Notes: generated from the letters alone by a model not told the origin. DNA of 64,000 nucleotides from Nostoc sp. JL34 (GCF_017114945.1 NZ_JABXKQ010000039.1:23541-87540), one strand, 5' to 3'. Shown: positions 9,072 through 19,516, counted from the stretch's first letter. Made by a program: numbers and translations.

Positions 9072-9203
9072 TTCAGTAGTAACTCAAAATTTTTACCTAT
9101 TTTCATTAGTAAGTATCCAATTTTACAGATATCTAATGGGCATAATAAACGGACTGATGAAGGATATTTAGATATTCAAAAGAATGAAAGGTATTTTCGG
9201 AAA

Positions 9204-11615
9204 TTACGCCTGCTCTGATCTTTCTTGCCTAGACAGATTGATACTACTATTACTACCTTGAGAAATGCTGTAGATGACTACACTACTACTTGTAACAACC
9301 AGAGCCAGCGCACCAGGAATTAGCGGTATCCAAATGCCTTTCAGAAGCATAACAAAGCTAATTGCGGATATAACCCCAATTACAGTAACTACCGCCAGTC
9401 CTAAAAGCCAGGAATTACGAATGCGCCATGCTAATATCCCTCCAAAAACTGACCAGTAAAAAACCCATAAAGCCTCACCCCAAACTGGCCAAATCCATAA
9501 TAGAGTTCGTCCATCTAAAACTGCACTGAGAATTTGACTCACCATTTGAGCATGAACAATAACTCCTGGGATTTCCTGCTTATGATCGGTCGTGTAAGGG
9601 GTGGAAAAATAATCACCAGCACTTTGGTTAGTGATGCCGATAAGTACGATTCGATTCTTGACGATTTTGGGATCGATCGCACCCCTGAGCAAATCTTTTA
9701 AGGTGATTTGCTCAACAGCCTTTAAGGGAGAGTTAAAGGAACGGTAATTTAGCAATACTTGATAACCCCAGTCATCCAGTTGTTGATAGCCACCCATGTG
9801 CGATCGCAATCGCTTAAATACAACTTGGCCAATCTGCAAATCTTTTTTTTTGGTGTACTTGACAGAAATGCCTTCTGCCTCTAAATAACGAAATGCCAAT
9901 TGAGCGCTGAAAGCGTAGGGCGTAGTACAAGGGGATGAGTCGTTTGGTTTCATCGCCAGCAGATGGCGGCGGAGAATACCATCGCTGTCTTTGACAAAAT
10001 CGCTAAAGCCTTGACGCGCTATTGGAACTTCTGGAGGGGGTGAAACGCCTGGTTCATTAATTTGAGGTTCGCTGACTTTACAAATAGCAACGAAGCGATC
10101 GCTGCGCCGCATCCAATTAGCTAAAGGTGCTTCTTTGGCATCTACAGGGAAATCGCGATAAATATCTAAGCCAATGGCTCGTGGTTGATATTGCTCTAGT
10201 TTTTCCACCAAAAGAGCAAGTGCCCGATCTGAGAGCGACCCTTTTCGCTGCTGCTGTTCTGGAAGCTGAAAATCATCTTCAGCGATCGCCACTACCAAAA
10301 GGCGGCGATCTGGTTGTTCGCTAGGGCGCAGTCGCAGCAGTTGGTCGAAAGCTTTTAGCTCCGCAGCTTGTAGTAATCCCAGATGTCGCACCCCCATTAC
10401 CAAGGCTGTGACAACCACACTTAAAACAAGCACAGTTTGAAGACGGCGCTTGTTGGGCAATGTTTGACGCGATCGCTCTCCCGATTGTGAACTTGATAAG
10501 GCTTTATCAACCCAATTTTGATTAAAAATAGTAGCATAAATGCGGTTATAAACTTTTAATAAACCCTGTTGCTTGACAACCAATCCTGATAGCCGCAATT
10601 CTATTTGCTCAGGACTGCTATCTGCTGTGATTTGACCTGTTTGTAAAATTTGCTGATAAAGCTCCAGCAATTGCTGAGTGCGTCGGTAAAAAATGCGATC
10701 GCGAATTGTCCTCAGATGCTCCGGTTCATCTTGGGATTCCCAGTTGGCAATTATTTGAGAACGTACCAGTTTCTCAACATACTCGGCTTCACCATCTGCT
10801 GAAATGGGAGAAGATGCGTTCGCCGTTCGCGTAGCCATCACTAACTGGCAAAGTTTCTGAGTGAGAAAAGGTTGACCACCACTCCAAGCTAATATCTCTC
10901 GCAACACTATCTGAGGATTACCGATACCCACTAATCCCTCAGCTAATGGTTGAGCTTCATGCCATTGAAAGCCGCTTAATTCAATTGCTCGACCAATATT
11001 AAAAGGTGTGCGGTGTTTGTCTTGAATCAAATCGTAGGGAGTAGTCACCCCTAGCAGAGCAAAGGTAAGGCGCTGGTAAGCTGGATTATCGGCTCGTTTG
11101 TTATAACAAGCCCGAATCAAAGCTAAAAAATCATCCTTGAAGTTTAATTTGAGAATGCTATCAATTTCGTCTACAAAAATCACAATGTTTTGAGACACTT
11201 CTGCCAACAGCACTGACTCAATAAACTCACTCAAGCATTGTATTGGTGATAGTGCAGTGCGATCGCTCCACCAATTCAGGACTTTAAATTTGGGAATGAA
11301 GCTACGCGCTAGCCTCCGCAGTATGCCCAAATACCACTCAGATGAAGTAATATCTTGACTACTAATTGCCGTAATATCGACAACACCACAAGCAATACTC
11401 TCTGCTTGCAGTTTACGCATTGTTTGGACTCGCAGACTAGACTTGCCCATCTGCCGCGAGTTGAAGACATAACAAAATTCTCCAGCCTTTAGTGCATCAT
11501 AAAAATCTTTGTCGGCTTGCCGCTGCACATAGCTTGGAGCATCAATTTGTAGACTCCCTCCGACTTGATATTTGTAAGGCGAGTTTTTTGCTTGGCTCGT
11601 TGGATGCATCCTCAC
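9204..11615 (-). CDS. AAA-like ATPase - CHASE2 membrane protein (module A)
   Basis: An 803-residue, probably sensory membrane protein. Residues about 15-365 form an AAA-35-type P-loop domain with the Walker-A-like SRQMGKSSL (Lys58) and an intact Walker [14 protein letters not shown] membrane helix follows (about 394-412), then a CHASE2 sensor domain beginning [17 protein letters not shown] and extending to about residue 690, then three C-terminal helices (about 712-790). No kinase or cyclase output is present, so the N-terminal ATPase is the likely output. The membrane-flanking and CHASE2 parts closely resemble the CHAT-CHASE2 protein at 44333. A short repeat-like segment (10816-10835) is translated in frame. 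It lies 42 nt downstream of the HTH-AAA gene. Confidence 0.85.
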   Translation of the reverse strand: MRMHPTSQAKNSPYKYQVGGSLQIDAPSYVQRQADKDFYDALKAGEFCYVFNSRQMGKSSLRVQTMRKLQAESIACGVVDITAISSQDITSSEWYLGILRRLARSFIPKFKVLNWWSDRTALSPIQCLSEFIESVLLAEVSQNIVIFVDEIDSILKLNFKDDFLALIRACYNKRADNPAYQRLTFALLGVTTPYDLIQDKHRTPFNIGRAIELSGFQWHEAQPLAEGLVGIGNPQIVLREILAWSGGQPFLTQKLCQLVMATRTANASSPISADGEAEYVEKLVRSQIIANWESQDEPEHLRTIRDRIFYRRTQQLLELYQQILQTGQITADSSPEQIELRLSGLVVKQQGLLKVYNRIYATIFNQNWVDKALSSSQSGERSRQTLPNKRRLQTVLVLSVVVTALVMGVRHLGLLQAAELKAFDQLLRLRPSEQPDRRLLVVAIAEDDFQLPEQQQRKGSLSDRALALLVEKLEQYQPRAIGLDIYRDFPVDAKEAPLANWMRRSDRFVAICKVSEPQINEPGVSPPPEVPIARQGFSDFVKDSDGILRRHLLAMKPNDSSPCTTPYAFSAQLAFRYLEAEGISVKYTKKKDLQIGQVVFKRLRSHMGGYQQLDDWGYQVLLNYRSFNSPLKAVEQITLKDLLRGAIDPKIVKNRIVLIGITNQSAGDYFSTPYTTDHKQEIPGVIVHAQMVSQILSAVLDGRTLLWIWPVWGEALWVFYWSVFGGILAWRIRNSWLLGLAVVTVIGVISAISFVMLLKGIWIPLIPGALALVVTSSSVVIYSISQGSNSSINLSRQERSEQA

Positions 11616-11657
11616 TTTCAGCTATGAGCAACGTGTCATCTTGGTTAAAATTTATAA

Positions 11658-13088
11658 CTAACTGAGGCGATTTTGAAAATATTGGCGGTATAAATCGCAG
11701 CGTGGCATCACTTTATTGTCATTACAATATACCACCAGACCCATGCTATGTAATTTAAATGCTGACTCCGAGTCTAGTTCTATCGGTACAAAACTCTTCA
11801 CAACCTGGCTAAAAGCTGCCACTAAATTTGGATGATCGTTGAGATTACACAAATGCCCTCGAAGATGGTCTTTGTAAATTCCCGCTTCAGTTGGGGCTGT
11901 TTCCAACAACTGCTCAAGTGTGATGTCCTGATGTTGAACGTGATAAAGAGCTAGCCGGACTAAATAAGGATGTCCTCCTACCATCTCCATCAGTTTTTCG
12001 ACCTGAGTATCAATCCAATTTAGTCCTTGATGACGCTCAACCAAAATTTGAACTTGTTCTTGATTAAACTCTTGTAATTCAATACTCAATCCGACGTTAA
12101 AGGGAGATTGATTAATATTTAGCGGAATATAAACTTCTTTAGAATGTACCAAAATTAGCCGGAGTTTTTTCCAGATTTCGCTACTGCGATCGCCATACTT
12201 GGCATACTCATACCAAGCTCGTAACAGGTTAAAAAAGTCTTCAGCAATTTCCCGATGTGGAAAAATGCGATCGACGCCATCCAAGCTAATTACTAATGGG
12301 CTGTCGATTTCTTCTAACAAACATTCTTCAAAGTAAGCAGTGGTTTTATCCTTACTGCCATAAATGCTCCAATAATCATCTAACTGATGAAGCTGCTTCA
12401 GTTTCCTGCCAACGCTTTCACAGAACCAGCGTAAAAATGTATCCAAGCTGGTGAAAACGGCTTTATCTGCTAAATGAAAGCTTAAAGCTACTGTTTGGCA
12501 GCCATGCTTTCTAGCTTCATCAAGAATCCTGGCCATTAGCGAGGTTTTGCCCATCTGTCTAGATGCTTTGATGCGAATTAGGGCACCTGGCTGCAAAATC
12601 TCTTGAAAACAGCGATCTTCAATTGGAGGACGTTCAACATAAAAGCTAGAAGTGAGAGGGACTTGACCTACCGGAAACTCTGGTTCTGTGTTCAGTTGAG
12701 GTCGTTCATTAGTTAGTAATACTTCCTCATTTCCTTCAGAACCGGAGTTGGGGGATGTCATTTTCTCCCTTTTTAGCTGTGGCTGTAAAGTTGCCTCTAA
12801 CTGCTTTGGTAACGCAGCAGTATCGGAAAGCTGCTGCCGCTCTAATGCTGCCTGAAAATTCTTTTTACTAACCTTTTCGCCAAATGCTGCTGACAGCATT
12901 TGCCATAGCTTCGGGCCAACATCATGCTGTAGGTATTCGGTAGTGTAGCCATGAACTTGGGCAATTTCACCATACTTCTTTCCTTGCCAAGAGCTACGAA
13001 GTATTGTTACTTCAATATCTTTCAGATGTCTTTTTGTCTGGGCAACAACTGCTGCATCTAATATTTTGAATGCTGTTTCAAAGTCCAT
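11658..13088 (-). CDS. vMAP-type HTH plus AAA-like ATPase (module A)
   Basis: A 476-residue cytoplasmic protein. Residues 1-85 resemble the N-terminal helix-turn-helix of 'vWA-MoxR associated' proteins (SWQGKKYGEIAQVHGYTTEY). After a low-complexity linker (about 86-145) comes an AAA-35-type domain with SRQMGKTSL (Lys181), the same unusual P-loop as in the next gene. The Walker B counterpart reads LVISLDGVDRIF, where the usual acidic residue after Asp is Gly, which may lower ATP hydrolysis. It is the promoter-proximal gene of module A, so a regulator or signal-integrating STAND-like role is inferred. DNA binding has not been shown for this HTH type. Confidence 0.8.
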   Translation of the reverse strand: MDFETAFKILDAAVVAQTKRHLKDIEVTILRSSWQGKKYGEIAQVHGYTTEYLQHDVGPKLWQMLSAAFGEKVSKKNFQAALERQQLSDTAALPKQLEATLQPQLKREKMTSPNSGSEGNEEVLLTNERPQLNTEPEFPVGQVPLTSSFYVERPPIEDRCFQEILQPGALIRIKASRQMGKTSLMARILDEARKHGCQTVALSFHLADKAVFTSLDTFLRWFCESVGRKLKQLHQLDDYWSIYGSKDKTTAYFEECLLEEIDSPLVISLDGVDRIFPHREIAEDFFNLLRAWYEYAKYGDRSSEIWKKLRLILVHSKEVYIPLNINQSPFNVGLSIELQEFNQEQVQILVERHQGLNWIDTQVEKLMEMVGGHPYLVRLALYHVQHQDITLEQLLETAPTEAGIYKDHLRGHLCNLNDHPNLVAAFSQVVKSFVPIELDSESAFKLHSMGLVVYCNDNKVMPRCDLYRQYFQNRLS

Positions 13089-13448
13089 TGCTCAGGAATG
13101 AATAACAACTATTTATATATTTAGCTACAGTCCGAATTCTCAACTTTCCAGATTTTTCACCAAACTATATTCAAATGGCTGTAATCCTTACCTTGCCTAT
13201 TTCAGCAAAGATTACTCCCCTTAAATTTTCTTACTTAACCTTAAATTGACTTCTTTTGTCGTTTAATTTCTGGGAATCAAACTCCTTAAATTATCCATAT
13301 TTACGTTTTTGAGTGCAAAAGGCAATCTGTAATAACAGCAACCGCAGCGATTGGGATTTGGATAAATCTAACTTTATTGAAATGTCCAAACTCTAAACCA
13401 GGTAAATAATACACAAACTCATAACCAAATCAAAGGAGACTCAAAATT
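13089..13448. other. Divergent intergenic region before the RTX gene
   Basis: This 360-base AT-rich region separates module A (minus) from the RTX gene (plus). It should contain promoters for both. A good AAAGGAG ribosome binding site at about 13432-13438 precedes the RTX start at 13449. I see no repeats or clear operator. Confidence 0.55.
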
Positions 13449-15035
13449 ATGGCGATTATTAGTGGAACCATAACCCCTGCTGATGACAAAATTATCGCTA
13501 ATGGGGACAACGATAAGATCGATGCTCTAGCGGGTAACGATACGGTTAATGGTGGCGCGGGTAACGACACTTTAATAGGCAACTTTGGCAATGATTCTCT
13601 ATTTGGGGGACTTGGTAACGATTTCCTCGATGGTGGATTCAACAGAGACACCCTTGATGGTGGCGCAGGTAATGACACTCTCAACGGCGGCGATGACAAC
13701 GACATCCTTTCTGGTGGGACTGGAAACAATCGCGTTAATGGCGGTGCGGGTAACGATATTCTCATCGCTCAAAACGGCAACTTTCCGGCTATAGGTGATG
13801 TTGGCGATACCCTGATTGGCGGTGTCGGTAATGACGAGCTGCGTGTTGAGGGAGCCTCAAATTATTTCTTAACCAATAATCAGTTGTTTGTCGGTAATTT
13901 AGCCCACCAGTTTTCTGAGATAGAGGATGTCAGGCTCACTGGTACTTCCGGTAATGACACGATTAATGCATCTCAGGCTCTTTTGTCAGGGCGAACCTTT
14001 CTCTTCGGTGGTGCAGGTAATGACACCATCATAGGTAGCCGTGGTCTTGACCAGATCAACGGTGGTGATGGTAATGACAGCATAGTAGGAGGAACGGGAT
14101 TTAACTTCCTGCGTGGAAATAATGGCAATGACACTCTTATCGGTGGAAATGACAACAATAATTTGAATGGAGGACAAGGGAATGACTTCCTCCAAGGTGG
14201 AGCCGGGAGGGATAGTTTTTCCGATAGTGCCTTTGATGGAGCAGGTGATGACCAATATATCGGGGGAGGAGGTGAAGACTTCCTATTTATAAATGGTGAC
14301 AATAACTTTGAGCTGTTCTCATTTGCCAATGACCCAAATAAAAGCCAACTCAAAGGTGGCAAGTTTGGCCCTGGAGCTAATCTAGATGATTCAGCCACAG
14401 GTACAGATACCCTCCAAGGTATTGAAAACGTTGAAATCCAAGGAGGCGCTAGCAGCAATCGCATAGATGCCAGTCGCGCCAACCAAAACGTCAACGTAGT
14501 TCTTAATGGTCTCGATGGCGGTGATATTCTGCTAGCTGGTAGCGGCAACGATGTACTATTTGGTGGATTGGGCAACGATCGCCTTGACGCAGGCGCAGGT
14601 AACGATCGCCTAAATGGTGACTCTGGCAATGATATTCTTTCCGGAGGTAAGGGTAATGATACCCTCTCAGGTGGTGGTAGCTTTAATAGCCAAGAAATAG
14701 ATATTTTAACAGGAGGAGTTCTATTTCAAGGGGTTCAATCTGTTGATACGTTCAACCTACGTGACTCTTATCGGCAAGCTGGTCATGCTGTGATCACAGA
14801 TTTCTCTCTACTAGATGGGGACAAGATCACTCTTCGCGGTTCTGCTAGCGATTACACATTCGTACAGCAAAACTTCAATACTAATAATAGTATTGGTAGT
14901 GGTATTTTTTCAAATGACTCATCTATCTTAGATACGGTCATCTTCTTCGGAGCGCCCGCTTTCGGCGACGTGATTGCTGTGGCTGAAGATGTCAGTTTGA
15001 GTGCGCTCACTCCTGGAATTACATTTACTATCTAA
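13449..15035 (+). CDS. RTX-type calcium-binding repeat protein
   Basis: A 528-residue acidic, Gly/Asp/Asn-rich protein made of haemolysin-type nonapeptides (GGxGNDxLx). The repeats form three blocks (residues about 25-115, 170-265 and 350-410) separated by parallel-beta spacers such as the [14 protein letters not shown] segment. The C-terminal ~110 residues, with [18 protein letters not shown], resemble the terminal domain of cyanobacterial RTX proteins. There is no N-terminal signal peptide, so type I secretion through an ABC exporter is expected; none is encoded here. No catalytic domain is seen, so an extracellular or structural role is likely. Antisense frames across the repeats are compositional shadows. 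Confidence 0.88.
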   Translation: MAIISGTITPADDKIIANGDNDKIDALAGNDTVNGGAGNDTLIGNFGNDSLFGGLGNDFLDGGFNRDTLDGGAGNDTLNGGDDNDILSGGTGNNRVNGGAGNDILIAQNGNFPAIGDVGDTLIGGVGNDELRVEGASNYFLTNNQLFVGNLAHQFSEIEDVRLTGTSGNDTINASQALLSGRTFLFGGAGNDTIIGSRGLDQINGGDGNDSIVGGTGFNFLRGNNGNDTLIGGNDNNNLNGGQGNDFLQGGAGRDSFSDSAFDGAGDDQYIGGGGEDFLFINGDNNFELFSFANDPNKSQLKGGKFGPGANLDDSATGTDTLQGIENVEIQGGASSNRIDASRANQNVNVVLNGLDGGDILLAGSGNDVLFGGLGNDRLDAGAGNDRLNGDSGNDILSGGKGNDTLSGGGSFNSQEIDILTGGVLFQGVQSVDTFNLRDSYRQAGHAVITDFSLLDGDKITLRGSASDYTFVQQNFNTNNSIGSGIFSNDSSILDTVIFFGAPAFGDVIAVAEDVSLSALTPGITFTI

Positions 15036-15376
15036 CGCTTTCAGTCATTAGCGATCGCACATAACCTTGCGATCGCTGATTTTCCCGGTCATCCTATCCA
15101 TCTCTTTGGGTATGTATTCGCCACACCGAAATCAAATTCATTGATTAATGTCATAAAATACCTGATTTTTATTGAGATTCATCTAACTTGGGATGTAGGA
15201 GAAATTAAATCGTATATATTTCTCAAGTTAGACGAGTTATTGATAATTGATATCTAACTTTAATTGTTAACCATCAACGTAATTACCCAATTAACAAGAC
15301 AAGCAGTCAGAGAACGAATCTATTGATTATTGGCTAATTCGTAGTTGGATTCATTGTTAGTCATAAGAGGTAGAAA
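15036..15376. other. Intergenic region between RTX and chitinase genes
   Basis: This 341-base region has two HIP1-type GCGATCGC sites soon after the RTX stop and a 9-bp inverted repeat, TCTAACTTG (15182-15190) with CAAGTTAGA (15224-15232), upstream of the chitinase. The spacing of 33 nt could suit an operator or weak hairpin. No gene is seen. Confidence 0.5.
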
Positions 15377-16891
15377 ATGGGATTATCTACAGATTATTTA
15401 GGCATTCCTGATTGGGTGAATAAACCTGAAGGATACCAAGCAGGAGTCACAGTCAGATATAACCAAAATATCTTTAAAACAGCTTTCTGGGGTTCAGAAC
15501 CAGGGGTAGGAAATCCTGAAGAGAATGGATGGCGATTTGATGATGAGTTGTATGATCTAACATCTCAAACTCACACTCAAGAAGCCAAAATTATTGCTTA
15601 TATCCCAACTTGGAGGAAGACAGAAGGCTTTGACTATGCTAATGAGAAGATTTATCAAAATATTACTCATGGCATCATCTCATTTCTCATGTTTGAGGAG
15701 AAAAACCTTGGTGAATTTACTCAGACATCAGTAAACGATGTTAATGAAATCCTTGATGATGTTGTAACCACAGGACACAAAAATAATGCCAAAATCTTGA
15801 TTGCCCTGGGAGGTGCAACAGATTATGGATTCTTGTATCTCATGGAGAAGATAGGAAATAATCCTTCAGATCCACTTCTCCCGCAAACTGTAAATAAGGT
15901 AGTCAAGTTTATCAACGATCATTCTCTAGATGGTGTAGACCTAGACTTGGAGTGCTGGTGGGCTAAAAATCCAGGAGACCCTGACCAGGGAGGCCGACCT
16001 ACAGGTGATCCCCATCCTGCCGGATTAGGTTTGACTAAATTTGCCGAGCGATTAAAGCAAGCTTTGCCGCTAGGTAAAACAGTTTCAGCAGCTGTGTTTG
16101 CCACATCTTGGTATGGAAATAACTATGACCCAAAGCTGGCCGATTATGTAGAGTGGATTGGCGTGATGAGCTATGACCTGACTGGTGCTTCGGATAAATC
16201 TCCTGTAGGCCCACATACAAAACTCTTTAGCATCCGAGAGCAAAAGGCTTATATACCAGAGCAACAGGAGAAACCTTGGCCAGCGTTACCAGAAAGACCT
16301 CCAAAACCTGATGACAATCCGATTATTTCAGTGGAAGATTCTTTGTGGTACTGGTCAAACTCATATTTTGTCAACTGGCAGACTAAGGGACAAGGACTTC
16401 CAAGGAATAAGCTGGCATTTGGAGTACCTACGTATGGGTATGACTTTGCTTATAAAAAAGATCAAGATCCCCAAAGTCATGAGATACCTCCAGGATATAA
16501 AGTGATTCAGTACAAGGATATTGTCAGAAATTATCCTTATTCTGATACTGCTCCTGATGCCAATATTAAAGAGCTAGGAAGTACACCAAGACCTGATTTC
16601 GTCAGTCATGTTCCAGGAAACTATCCATATGCTCACAATATCTACTTTGAAACTCCAGAAACTGCTGTTGAAAAATTGAAGTTTTTAAAGTATGTCGGAG
16701 TCCAAGGGGTTATTGTTTGGGATATTACTGGTGATGACTGGCAAGGGAATAAAAGTATCATCAAAGCACTATACCAGGCAAAAGATTTGCCAGTAGACTT
16801 GAGTGCAATCAGTGGCTTCTACACTAAAAAGCAGCAATACCCTAACGTACCTGTGGGTGTGGAAAAAGTTAGCCAAGCTGCACCTGTCTAG
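15377..16891 (+). CDS. Glycoside hydrolase family 18 (chitinase-like) with N-terminal carbohydrate-binding module
   Basis: A 504-residue predicted chitinase or related endo-acting hydrolase. Residues about 10-55 (YQAGVTVRYNQNIFKTAFW, GWRF) resemble a CBM5/12-type chitin-binding module. Residues about 70-470 form the GH18 barrel, with the complete catalytic motif DGVDLDLE (Asp185 to the acid Glu192), VSAAVFATSWYG, VMSYDLTG and the terminal GVIVWDITGDD strand. No signal peptide is visible, and the protein starts directly as a soluble domain. It follows the RTX gene by 341 nt. Codon use looks ordinary. GH18 also includes binding-only proteins, but the intact motif argues for activity. Confidence 0.88.
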   Translation: MGLSTDYLGIPDWVNKPEGYQAGVTVRYNQNIFKTAFWGSEPGVGNPEENGWRFDDELYDLTSQTHTQEAKIIAYIPTWRKTEGFDYANEKIYQNITHGIISFLMFEEKNLGEFTQTSVNDVNEILDDVVTTGHKNNAKILIALGGATDYGFLYLMEKIGNNPSDPLLPQTVNKVVKFINDHSLDGVDLDLECWWAKNPGDPDQGGRPTGDPHPAGLGLTKFAERLKQALPLGKTVSAAVFATSWYGNNYDPKLADYVEWIGVMSYDLTGASDKSPVGPHTKLFSIREQKAYIPEQQEKPWPALPERPPKPDDNPIISVEDSLWYWSNSYFVNWQTKGQGLPRNKLAFGVPTYGYDFAYKKDQDPQSHEIPPGYKVIQYKDIVRNYPYSDTAPDANIKELGSTPRPDFVSHVPGNYPYAHNIYFETPETAVEKLKFLKYVGVQGVIVWDITGDDWQGNKSIIKALYQAKDLPVDLSAISGFYTKKQQYPNVPVGVEKVSQAAPV

Positions 16892-17211
16892 CCTCAGATA
16901 TTGTGTACCATTTGTGGATATTTGTTTAAGCACTAACCCAACTTCCCCTCCCCAATGTTGAGGAAGGCATCATATCGTGTCCGGTTCAAGACTTATCATT
17001 AAGACGGCAGGGGGCAGGGGGCAGGGGGAAAGAGCGTTTCCTGGTTTTTGCACAGATGCGGGAATTATAACTCATTAGGCGGAGATGATATCACTCAATC
17101 ACCTCCCAATACTTCTCGGACAAGTACTCTTCAACTCTTGTGGAACGGACAAGATGCCCGGATCACAAGAGTTATTTTAAATTTGGTTATGCAATTTAGA
17201 TAACTTTCAAC
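16892..17211. other. Convergent intergenic region between chitinase and lpxD
   Basis: This 320-base region holds a GGCAGGGGGCAGGG-type tandem repeat (about 17005-17029), typical of the G-rich intergenic repeats here, and a 10-bp inverted repeat AACTCTTGTG (17133-17142) with CACAAGAGTT (17164-17173), followed on the plus strand by ATTTTAAATTT. The latter may act as a terminator for either gene. Confidence 0.5.
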
Positions 17212-18264
17212 TTAATCATTGCTATTTTTGAATTTACGTTGCAATTGTTTTAGTGATTGATACATATCTGGCAGGCGACCATAAACAGCAGATACCTTGA
17301 GATATAGTTTGTAAGGAAGGGCTGGAGTTCCGCAGACAATTTCTCCTGGTGCAACATCGTTGTGAATTCCAGTTTGAGCAGATGTCATCGACCCATCTCC
17401 CATCTTCACTTGATTGACTATTCCTGTTTGTCCAGCTAAAATAACGCGATTTCCCAGTTTGACACCTCCCGCCATGCCAACCTGACCTGCGATCGCACAG
17501 CTAGAACCAATTTGGCAACCATGACCTATTTGCACTAAGCTATCAATTACTGTATTGCGACCTACCCGTGTTTCTCCGACGGATGGGCGGTCAATGCCAC
17601 TGTTGCAGCCAACTTCTACGCCATCTTCTAAGACTGTATAGCCAGATTGTTCCATTTTGAACCAACCAGTCGGGATAGGAACAAAACCAAAGCCTTCTGC
17701 ACCGATGACAGCACCACTGTGAATGACGCAATCTGCACCGATGCGGGTGCGTTCGTGGATCGTACAGTTGGCGTGTAAGGTGGTGCGATCGCCGATTTTG
17801 GCATCTGGATAAATCACCACGTTGGGATGAATGATTGCACTATTGCCAATTTCTACCCCTTGTTGAATCACAGCATGGGGGCCAATATAAACATCACTAC
17901 CAACTTTTGCGGTAGAGTGAATCACAGCGGTGGGATGAATTTCTGGGGTAGGGCGATATGGTTGATAAAAAAGTGCGATCGCTTTGGCAAACAATAATCG
18001 CGGATCTGAGGTTGCTAGCCAGACAATACCCCTCTCTTGTGCAAGCGTCTGTAATTTTTCGGACTGGGGCAAAATTAAAGCACTAGCATTGGTATTGCCG
18101 ACAAAAGACCCAAATTTTGCACCTTCTACATAACTGAGAGTACCGTTGCTAGCATCATCAATGGCTGCTACCCCTGTAATTTCTGGGTCTTGGTCTGGGT
18201 TGCTAGTCAGGCTATGATTGGTGGCCGCGTCACCAAATTGACGGAGGATTTCGCTGAATTTCAT
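17212..18264 (-). CDS. lpxD: UDP-3-O-(3-hydroxyacyl)glucosamine N-acyltransferase
   Basis: Adds the second 3-hydroxyacyl chain to UDP-acyl-glucosamine in lipid A synthesis. The 350-residue protein has the uridine-binding N-terminal domain (residues about 1-100) and a left-handed beta helix of hexapeptide repeats (about 105-310), with many [I/V]G-x-x-[A/T/C] turns. The catalytic His is His248 in DSLVQIGHGCQIG. The C-terminal helix is short (about 35 residues), as usual. Many cyanobacterial outer membranes have simplified lipid A, but the gene is widely kept. It lies alone, 133 nt downstream of the radical SAM gene. Confidence 0.93.
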   Translation of the reverse strand: MKFSEILRQFGDAATNHSLTSNPDQDPEITGVAAIDDASNGTLSYVEGAKFGSFVGNTNASALILPQSEKLQTLAQERGIVWLATSDPRLLFAKAIALFYQPYRPTPEIHPTAVIHSTAKVGSDVYIGPHAVIQQGVEIGNSAIIHPNVVIYPDAKIGDRTTLHANCTIHERTRIGADCVIHSGAVIGAEGFGFVPIPTGWFKMEQSGYTVLEDGVEVGCNSGIDRPSVGETRVGRNTVIDSLVQIGHGCQIGSSCAIAGQVGMAGGVKLGNRVILAGQTGIVNQVKMGDGSMTSAQTGIHNDVAPGEIVCGTPALPYKLYLKVSAVYGRLPDMYQSLKQLQRKFKNSND

Positions 18265-18397
18265 TGTTGGGTGTGTTCAAAATTGATCTACAATCGCAAG
18301 ATAATTTTCCCTCTTTATGCTCCAATACAATAATTTTGTAGACGCATAGCAGTAAAGCAATCAGACCGTTCCTAAATTCCCTCTAGGTTGGAGTACT

Positions 18398-19516
18398 TCA
18401 CCGACATTCTTCTGTTGATGGCTCTCGTTGTAAAGATGAGCCTACTTTCACAGAATCTTGTCTCAGTAGCGTCTTGAGGCGTTGATTATCTTCGGCGGCG
18501 ATCGTTTCACCATAGTGATGAAGCTGAAAAAGCTGGCAATAACGGTTTTGTTTGGCGCAAATCAGGCAGCCATAGGCATGATTGCCGTTAGTACCGCATA
18601 GGCGATGTCCCATCACTGGGCCCAGAGAAGTATTTTGCTCACTAGCGACAGCGCTGAGAATTGAGCGCAGTTTTGACTCGAAATCCAATGACAAGTATTG
18701 CTTACGTCCTGGTTGTGTTCGATCCCATTCTGGAACGATTAATTCCTGTTTTAACAGACTTGCTTCAATGTCTTCAGACATCACAAGCCCAGATAGAATA
18801 ACGTGATGGGAAACATGGGGCAATAGTGTCCGTGCTAATTGCCACATTAAGGCTTCATCAAACCACTCTTCAACTAGTGGACGCAGATACCAACAACAGG
18901 GAATCCCAAGGTTTACTAAATCTTGTAACAACTGTACCCGGCTCTGAATTGAGGCTTGCTCATAGCCTGGTTTCAAGGGTGGTAGACTGACAAAAACAGT
19001 GACTCGAAGTGAATGAGGTCGCTCTAGAGTTGTTTTGAGGCGCTCTAGAAAAGATTGACCAGGATGGACTTTGGTGGTGATGTAGACTATATTGGCAGCT
19101 TTGCGGTCAATCAGTGCATCCAGAATTGATAGTACACGTTCTCGATGGGCTGGAATAAAGGGGTCAGAGTAATCGCACAATGAAATTGGAAAACCCTTTT
19201 GTCCCTCCTGAGTAGCAAAAATGTAGTCTAGCAAAAGATCGAGCAGCTCAACTGGATCTGAGACATCTTGAAAGTTTTGTGGATAATGATGCCAGTCACG
19301 GTCTTGATGACAGACACAATAGGCACATTCAATCGGACAACGATTTTGGACATTGGGTAGAAATGGATTGAGACTGAAGTATTTTACAGCCCGCTCCTCA
19401 TCAGGAACACCAAGCACTGGAAAGCCGTGCAGCATATACTGGCTTGCCTGCAACATAATTTCAGACGCAGTATTTTTATCAGTGTTCATATATTTTTTAT
19501 AGAAAAACGAATACAC
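18398..19516 (-). CDS. Radical SAM protein of unknown substrate
   Basis: The segment NRCPIECAYCVC has the CxxxCxxC motif that binds the SAM-cleaving [4Fe-4S] cluster (residues about 58-67). The barrel continues through SLCDYSDPF and NIVYITTKV. A C-terminal cysteine group, C-x9-C-x2-C-x6-C in CGTNGNHAYGCLIC with a following NRYC, could hold a second cluster, like SPASM or Twitch domains, but the spacing is not a standard one. The arrangement recalls spore photoproduct lyase-like proteins; the reaction cannot be assigned. The outer start is GTG at 19516; ATG at 19489 (MNTDKN) is equally possible, and neither has a strong ribosome binding site. Confidence 0.75.
   Translation of the reverse strand: MYSFFYKKYMNTDKNTASEIMLQASQYMLHGFPVLGVPDEERAVKYFSLNPFLPNVQNRCPIECAYCVCHQDRDWHHYPQNFQDVSDPVELLDLLLDYIFATQEGQKGFPISLCDYSDPFIPAHRERVLSILDALIDRKAANIVYITTKVHPGQSFLERLKTTLERPHSLRVTVFVSLPPLKPGYEQASIQSRVQLLQDLVNLGIPCCWYLRPLVEEWFDEALMWQLARTLLPHVSHHVILSGLVMSEDIEASLLKQELIVPEWDRTQPGRKQYLSLDFESKLRSILSAVASEQNTSLGPVMGHRLCGTNGNHAYGCLICAKQNRYCQLFQLHHYGETIAAEDNQRLKTLLRQDSVKVGSSLQREPSTEECR

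Noticed and set aside
13430..14629. Long open frames antisense and alternative-frame to the RTX gene
   Set aside because: They are Pro/Ser/Leu-rich shadows of the Gly/Asp/Asn repeats; no ribosome binding site and no known family.
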